Below are positions 60,801 through 64,000 of a DNA stretch of 64,000 nucleotides, piece by piece; the first letter of the stretch is position 1, and every line of letters starts with the position of its first letter. The notes under the pieces were generated by a model. The model saw only the letters and a list, made by a program, of their open reading frames with translations, was not told where the DNA came from and searched no databases. Source of the DNA: UMGS1613 sp045636225 (GTDB lineage: Bacteria; Bacillota_I; Bacilli_A; RF39; UBA660); contig JAZTXB010000047.1 in assembly GCA_045636225.1 (NCBI GenBank), forward strand, positions 1 to 64,000, written 5' to 3'. The position numbers and the translations under genes are program-made.

Positions 60801-63537
60801 ACTCTTCCTCTATTTCATCTTTAGGTAAAACTACTTTAATTGGAATTTCATATTCCCTCTTAGAATATCCCTTTATTACAACATGATATTTAAAATCAGA
60901 ATCGTAATTATCAATTGTATAAGGTAATCCTTCAGCATTCTCTAAGTCATTTGAATATAATGTAAGTTTTCCTTCATAACCTGCCATTATATGTTCTAAC
61001 TTATCAAGTTCATCATGATTATCAGGTATTGTACCACTATATCCTGTATCTTCACAATTACCATTTTCTCCATCACTGCATCCATATAAAGAAAACTCTA
61101 ATCTGCCCAATCTTTCATCAGAATTACCACTTTTCTCACTATATTTTTGAATATTTATATCGAATACTGCTTCCGGATTATCACTAGGAGTCTCCTTTTC
61201 ACCATTATCTAATACTAAATACACTGGCATTGCAGTTTCTGTTCTAACAGTTGTGTAACCCAAATAAATTGACTGAGAACTTCCATTTGCTACTCCATCA
61301 ATAACACCATCACCATCTGTATCAAGTTCTACATTTTCACCAGTAGTTAATAATGATACATACAAAGCATATTCTGTATTTGGTATTAGCCCGTCCAAAT
61401 ATACTGGGATAGAAAAATTAGTCCCATCTTTAGGTATATCTTTCGCAATGATTATTGCCTCAGGACCAGCTTCTCCAGCCACTAAAGCATCATTTTTCTT
61501 AATTACAATTTGATAAGAAAAAGCTTTATCGGATGATATAAAATTTTCTGGGTCAGTTAAGATAATCTGTCCACTTATTAATTCTCCATCAGTATTATTC
61601 TGTTCTGATTCAAATTCTACAACTTTTGGAAGTTCAATTCCTAACGTTACTGAATTAGAATCATTAGATGAAAATATTATTGTTTTTTCGTTATCATCAA
61701 AATTTATATTAACATTAAAGTGAATCACTAAATTAGATAAATCTTCACTTTCACTTAAGTTAGCAATTTCCCTAAGTTCTTGAAAAGTAAGAACTAGCGG
61801 CTCAGAACTATCCTTAGAAACCGTATGCATTAATGGTTCCTCGTTTTCTGTAGTTATAGATTTATAAATATTATATATATATCCATTAACTCCACCATTT
61901 ATATCATTTACTCCTTGAACAAAAAACGAAACAACACCCTTAGTTTCATCCACATTAGTAGACAATTTAACATTATTTTTCTTAAACGGATTTTCTTTTA
62001 AAGTTTTTGTCTCATGAGTTAATTTTAATTCTTCATATGAAACAGTAGAAAAAGCAACATTTCCATATTGTATTTTCTTCATTACAAAGACATATTCTGT
62101 ATTAGAATCAAATTTATCTTTTTCTTCAATTATAACAACATCGCTATCTCCAAAACTTTTGTCGACACTTTTTACAATAGTATTATTATTTTTATCAATT
62201 ATTTCATAACTAAAGCCATTTACATCTGAATAAGAATTTTTATATACTGCAAACGATAAAGAATCATTTGTGACATAATCATCCACTATTTCTAAACCTA
62301 TGTCAAGAGTCCTAAAAATTTTTGAAATAAACGTCCTGTTATAAACATCTTCATCTATCTTATATTGTCCAGTGACATTTAACGTATATTCAGTATTAGG
62401 TTTTAAACTAAAGTACGAATTAATTACATACTCAAGATTTCCCTCTTCCCACTCATCAAAAATTTGAACAACTCTTCCGGTAGAATTTTCTAGCAATTCG
62501 ACTTTTCTATTTCCATAAAGTACAGCCGATTCATCAGTAAAAGAAAATTTTGCATATTCAATTCCCAAAGTTGTAACATCCATACTTACAACTTTAAAAA
62601 CAGGTTGCTTAACTTCTTCTACTTCAAGTTGTTCATTTTCATTTGGAAGTCCTGTCACCAAATTTCCAAGTTCCTCTTGCAATCCTGAATCTATATTGTC
62701 TTGTGAATTCCCCGAATTATTATTACCAGTATTTTCTGAATTGTTTGGTTGATTATTTAAATTTTCTTCACCACTTTCATCTTTTTCTTCAGGTTGTGGT
62801 AAAACTTCTATATTATCATTAGCATTTATAACCATATCAGCCATAGTTAAATATTCAACATTTTTCTTACTTATAGTTTTATACTCCAAATCTATTTTCA
62901 CATCATCAACTATTATATATAGATTAGAAGCTATAGTCTGATAATTAACTTTATCATTATAAATTCTTATTACATTTTTGCTCACATATTCAATTTCTAC
63001 ATAATCTTCCATTTCAACAGCTTGTTCTCCTGAAAACGATACAATTATCTTAGGAGACGCAACTAAATATTTATTATCCGAAATTTTATACATCAATTTA
63101 GCAAATGTAATAGTTTTATCTAAATTATCAATTTTATATACTGCAGCCTCTTTTCTTAAGACAGAATTTTCAAAAATATTATAATAATTTATTAACTTGG
63201 AATCTATCTCATTCAAATCAATTGCAACACCTTTTTTCAAAGACATAATAGAACCATCCGAATAATGAACAAAACTTTCTTCCGTTATTTCAACTTTTTC
63301 ACCATTAGAATTAGAAAAAGTATAACCATCCTTATTGTTACTTTTATATGAAGTATTTTGTTCAAAATATAATTTATTTATATTACTGTTACCATCACCT
63401 AAATTACTTATTATATATCCACTACTAGAAAAATAATTTACAGACTTATTTTTATAGTTTATCGCAAACACAAAGCTAACTATCAACATAGTTATTACGA
63501 TTATAGTAATTATTATAACATGTATTTTTTGTTTCAT
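57838..63537 (-). CDS. Giant membrane-anchored surface protein, first gene of F1-like ATPase operon
   Basis: This 1899-residue protein starts at the ATG at 63537 behind AGGTGAT; an ATG 7 codons upstream has no site. One N-terminal membrane helix (VIIITIIVITMLIVSFVFAI) is followed by an extracellular domain (to about 240) with the LMYKISDNKYLVASPK motif shared with the operon's other anchored proteins. An acidic Asn-rich linker follows, then many fibronectin III-like and other beta domains (YFSLKPNTEYTLNVTGQYKI, LIPNTEYALYVSLLTTG). A region near 1300-1500 may be lectin-like. No cell-wall anchor signal and no protease motif are seen. It could bind host or bacterial surface molecules. Confidence 0.8.
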   Translation of the reverse strand: MKQKIHVIIITIIVITMLIVSFVFAINYKNKSVNYFSSSGYIISNLGDGNSNINKLYFEQNTSYKSNNKDGYTFSNSNGEKVEITEESFVHYSDGSIMSLKKGVAIDLNEIDSKLINYYNIFENSVLRKEAAVYKIDNLDKTITFAKLMYKISDNKYLVASPKIIVSFSGEQAVEMEDYVEIEYVSKNVIRIYNDKVNYQTIASNLYIIVDDVKIDLEYKTISKKNVEYLTMADMVINANDNIEVLPQPEEKDESGEENLNNQPNNSENTGNNNSGNSQDNIDSGLQEELGNLVTGLPNENEQLEVEEVKQPVFKVVSMDVTTLGIEYAKFSFTDESAVLYGNRKVELLENSTGRVVQIFDEWEEGNLEYVINSYFSLKPNTEYTLNVTGQYKIDEDVYNRTFISKIFRTLDIGLEIVDDYVTNDSLSFAVYKNSYSDVNGFSYEIIDKNNNTIVKSVDKSFGDSDVVIIEEKDKFDSNTEYVFVMKKIQYGNVAFSTVSYEELKLTHETKTLKENPFKKNNVKLSTNVDETKGVVSFFVQGVNDINGGVNGYIYNIYKSITTENEEPLMHTVSKDSSEPLVLTFQELREIANLSESEDLSNLVIHFNVNINFDDNEKTIIFSSNDSNSVTLGIELPKVVEFESEQNNTDGELISGQIILTDPENFISSDKAFSYQIVIKKNDALVAGEAGPEAIIIAKDIPKDGTNFSIPVYLDGLIPNTEYALYVSLLTTGENVELDTDGDGVIDGVANGSSQSIYLGYTTVRTETAMPVYLVLDNGEKETPSDNPEAVFDINIQKYSEKSGNSDERLGRLEFSLYGCSDGENGNCEDTGYSGTIPDNHDELDKLEHIMAGYEGKLTLYSNDLENAEGLPYTIDNYDSDFKYHVVIKGYSKREYEIPIKVVLPKDEIEEEYEGEYKETDSEIFNIKFNELPPYLSMEKEEIKRDGVTTGFNFKLKSSASTVDAQQYVTKLNYSIVDVTDKTDAYVDEQLNLDYCNDVEYNFENLSSGPNVYSDSLEYDGIKYSRGKKYFLCYYGEYEVDGEIKNTVTQAIDFYGKKKSAEINGYVKDYDGKSVTFKLKIEDEDRALTKICLNTSCKVDLVDEENKYRTEYNFSLDNNDETYSLYAYEKVFETEKEVKMYEFNPDEVIIISDDAEILTVDTTNGGYVRFSIKYTDEDIRGAVTDLFPSKYLDRVVGLYINEHYRKFEKDEQSKELFLDVELTSDVLKIDEDNTLSENNSIMLWFDSGKIVDYTKSSHYWKQAVLGEQTQHSGNIYYNFSGTEDSGRFDNISENSIFAPNSGLPSGTIFEQPGFTVVTENFIGNYLKIGNAVSKLVHSNEVSLWEIELEKKHLQTVEVVLATTEINTIYNSTGATISFDIVNQQINAGTALQVSLKKNGSGIETHKIQCNDDANGCTWESYLSENDENNESGIIKTIKVDEGKKVTIVFDGFDDVSTYSYTISGCTVLGGVEFKTSYNADLKNYNEDLPINSLDRIYINNYSANVVKNKWKWINEFNDIIYTKNLKYKLNVDDETYELKKGEEILYNLILKKGEQNQRMFADAQKLESKSIDKTFDLQSTYSNLEGNYILDLEVKLKKNDGTEKQLKVFNLDDYDGVKKVYKELESKEIEITRDVPKFFVEDTSNPEFKIEIQDEDGMLVACDKKDGNPIEYVGFDKENKDRISKYFNVSEIPKVVYFELFSIAEDNIDGKYIKNFDDKTNVRNLGYSPIPFVNETSGLNLTSQLSNAAVKSYYAVKINYCVKGKDGVQSEVFPKTVDGKQPAYIIYNSTALNMSTLKLANSINLMFREPDEELFNNISEIQYMLTYSTENATYSNSVGGDELSFLSHIDERGKTVYTFEVLNNNNDDGIPVSNVKQMSIKIFFENGSINPISYEKLFN

Positions 63538-63569
63538 ATCATCACCTATTATTTTCATTATACAGTTAC

Positions 63570-63598
63570 ATTATACCCCAAAATAATACAAATAGCAA
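63570..63598 (-). promoter_or_regulatory. Promoter of the F1-like ATPase operon
   Basis: The minus strand has TTGCTA (63598-63593), a 17-bp spacer and TATAAT (63575-63570). No other convincing promoter or terminator is seen until 50363, so the ten genes probably form one 13-kb transcript. Confidence 0.7.
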
Positions 63599-63619
63599 TC
63601 TTTTCAAATCAATTTAACG

Positions 63620-63652
63620 AAAAAAAGAGCTGTATAACAGTCTCTCTTTTTT
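63620..63652 (-). terminator. Terminator upstream of the F1-like ATPase operon
   Basis: On the minus strand GAG, CTGT and their complements pair around a short loop with A- and T-runs on either side. It closes the preceding gene (63654 on) and insulates the ATPase operon from it. Confidence 0.7.
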
Positions 63653-63653
63653 G

Positions 63654-64000
63654 TTATTCACAATGAATATAACTTCTTATAATTCCATCAATTACAGAAT
63701 CATACTGACTAGGCCAAATAGCGTAAACATATATACCAATTTCAACTAATTTTATTTGATTATCCTCATATAATTCATTATTAGTATCAATATGATTCTT
63801 CAAATCAAACAATTCATTTTCACTTAAGTTTCTTGCCAAAATGAAATATTCATTATCCGATTCAATGTTATATGAAAATATATAATCAGTTTCATTCAAA
63901 AATCCAATAGGAAGTTTTTCTGAAATTTCTTTAGTTTCTAAAGAATTAAACCTATTTCCCGTTGCTAAATTTATTTCCAACAAAACTTCCTCTAATTCGA
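63654..64000 (-). CDS. Unrecognised protein, partial (5' end beyond window)
   Basis: The frame is open to the right edge (upstream codons give E-L-E-E-V before LLEINLATGNRF), so the true start lies outside and about 115 residues are visible. The segment is soluble and acidic with aromatic clusters (FSYNIESDNEYFILARNLSE, VEIGIYVYAIWPSQYDSVID). No family is recognised. It ends at a terminator, so it is probably not part of the ATPase operon. Confidence 0.6.
   Translation of the reverse strand, partial: ELEEVLLEINLATGNRFNSLETKEISEKLPIGFLNETDYIFSYNIESDNEYFILARNLSENELFDLKNHIDTNNELYEDNQIKLVEIGIYVYAIWPSQYDSVIDGIIRSYIHCE

Noticed and set aside
1..64000. tRNA or rRNA genes in the window.
   Set aside because: I found no GTTCGAnTC T-arm with matching acceptor stem and no rRNA signature.
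1..64000. Use of TGA as tryptophan, as in mycoplasmas.
   Set aside because: Conserved Trp positions in recognised proteins are encoded by TGG, and frames end normally, so the standard bacterial code holds.

Overview
The window comes from a very AT-rich, low-GC Gram-positive bacterium that reads the standard bacterial code. A T-box leader, an HrcA/CIRCE heat-shock locus, Bacilli-type ribosome binding sites (AGGAGG, AGGTGA), AsnA, RecG, LepA, HemW and SpoIIID-like helix-turn-helix proteins all point to the Firmicutes, most likely an uncultured, host-associated Bacilli lineage of the RF39/Erysipelotrichia/Mollicutes neighbourhood. The lineage is inferred from style and gene content, not from a marker gene.

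Region 1 (1-16.3 kb, nearly all minus strand) holds small metabolic and surface genes. A tRNA-Asn-type T-box drives an unrecognised gene and asnA, and an Asn-rich mini-ORF lies directly in front of asnA. Then come GNAT and Nudix enzymes, a pentapeptide-like repeat protein, and three exported proteins. Two of these form a likely pair: a membrane-anchored cohesin/cadherin-like protein and a papain-like protease ending in a dockerin. A five-gene operon (serine hydrolase, GNAT, SDR, phosphatase, Nudix) follows.

Region 2 (16.4-29.1 kb) is accessory DNA built from three tandem modules. Module 1 (about 16.6-25.43 kb) has a tyrosine recombinase, a RepA-like ATPase, a DUF3173-like protein, a divergent repressor, a cargo block (PEP-barrel protein, GNAT, peptidase E-like, AAA-HEPN-like ATPase) and a TnpV-like protein. 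Modules 2 and 3 carry cargo only (phosphoesterase plus possible nuclease; orphan restriction-endonuclease-like protein). They have no recombinase, but their left ends share one architecture: a CCCCCTGAA-hairpin, a 15-bp repeat, and paired GGTAAC or GGTAC words.

Region 3 (29.2-49.8 kb) is conserved housekeeping: a helicase, recG, a membrane exporter-like protein, the lepA/HTH/HTH/hemW operon, a pseudopilin, cca, a sugar kinase-like gene, hup, and the hrcA-grpE-dnaK-pepF-dnaJ heat-shock locus. Here grpE has a metallothionein-like Cys-rich N-terminus and hrcA has two CIRCE copies. Two unassigned plus-strand small RNAs with good promoters and terminators are predicted at 16.5 kb and 34.5 kb.

Region 4 (50.3-63.6 kb) is the most striking. 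It is a single operon with the gene order of an ATP synthase operon (c, b-delta fusion, alpha, gamma, beta, epsilon). Subunit a is missing, and the c subunit has alanine where the ion-binding Asp/Glu should be. The operon begins with two membrane-anchored extracellular proteins (1899 and 474 aa) and ends with two more membrane proteins. The alpha and beta subunits keep their catalytic residues. The simplest reading is an F1-like ATP-hydrolysing motor uncoupled from ion flow and mechanically linked to surface proteins. This recalls the F1-like ATPases of mycoplasma gliding and of the MIB-MIP system, but with a c-like ring and other partners.
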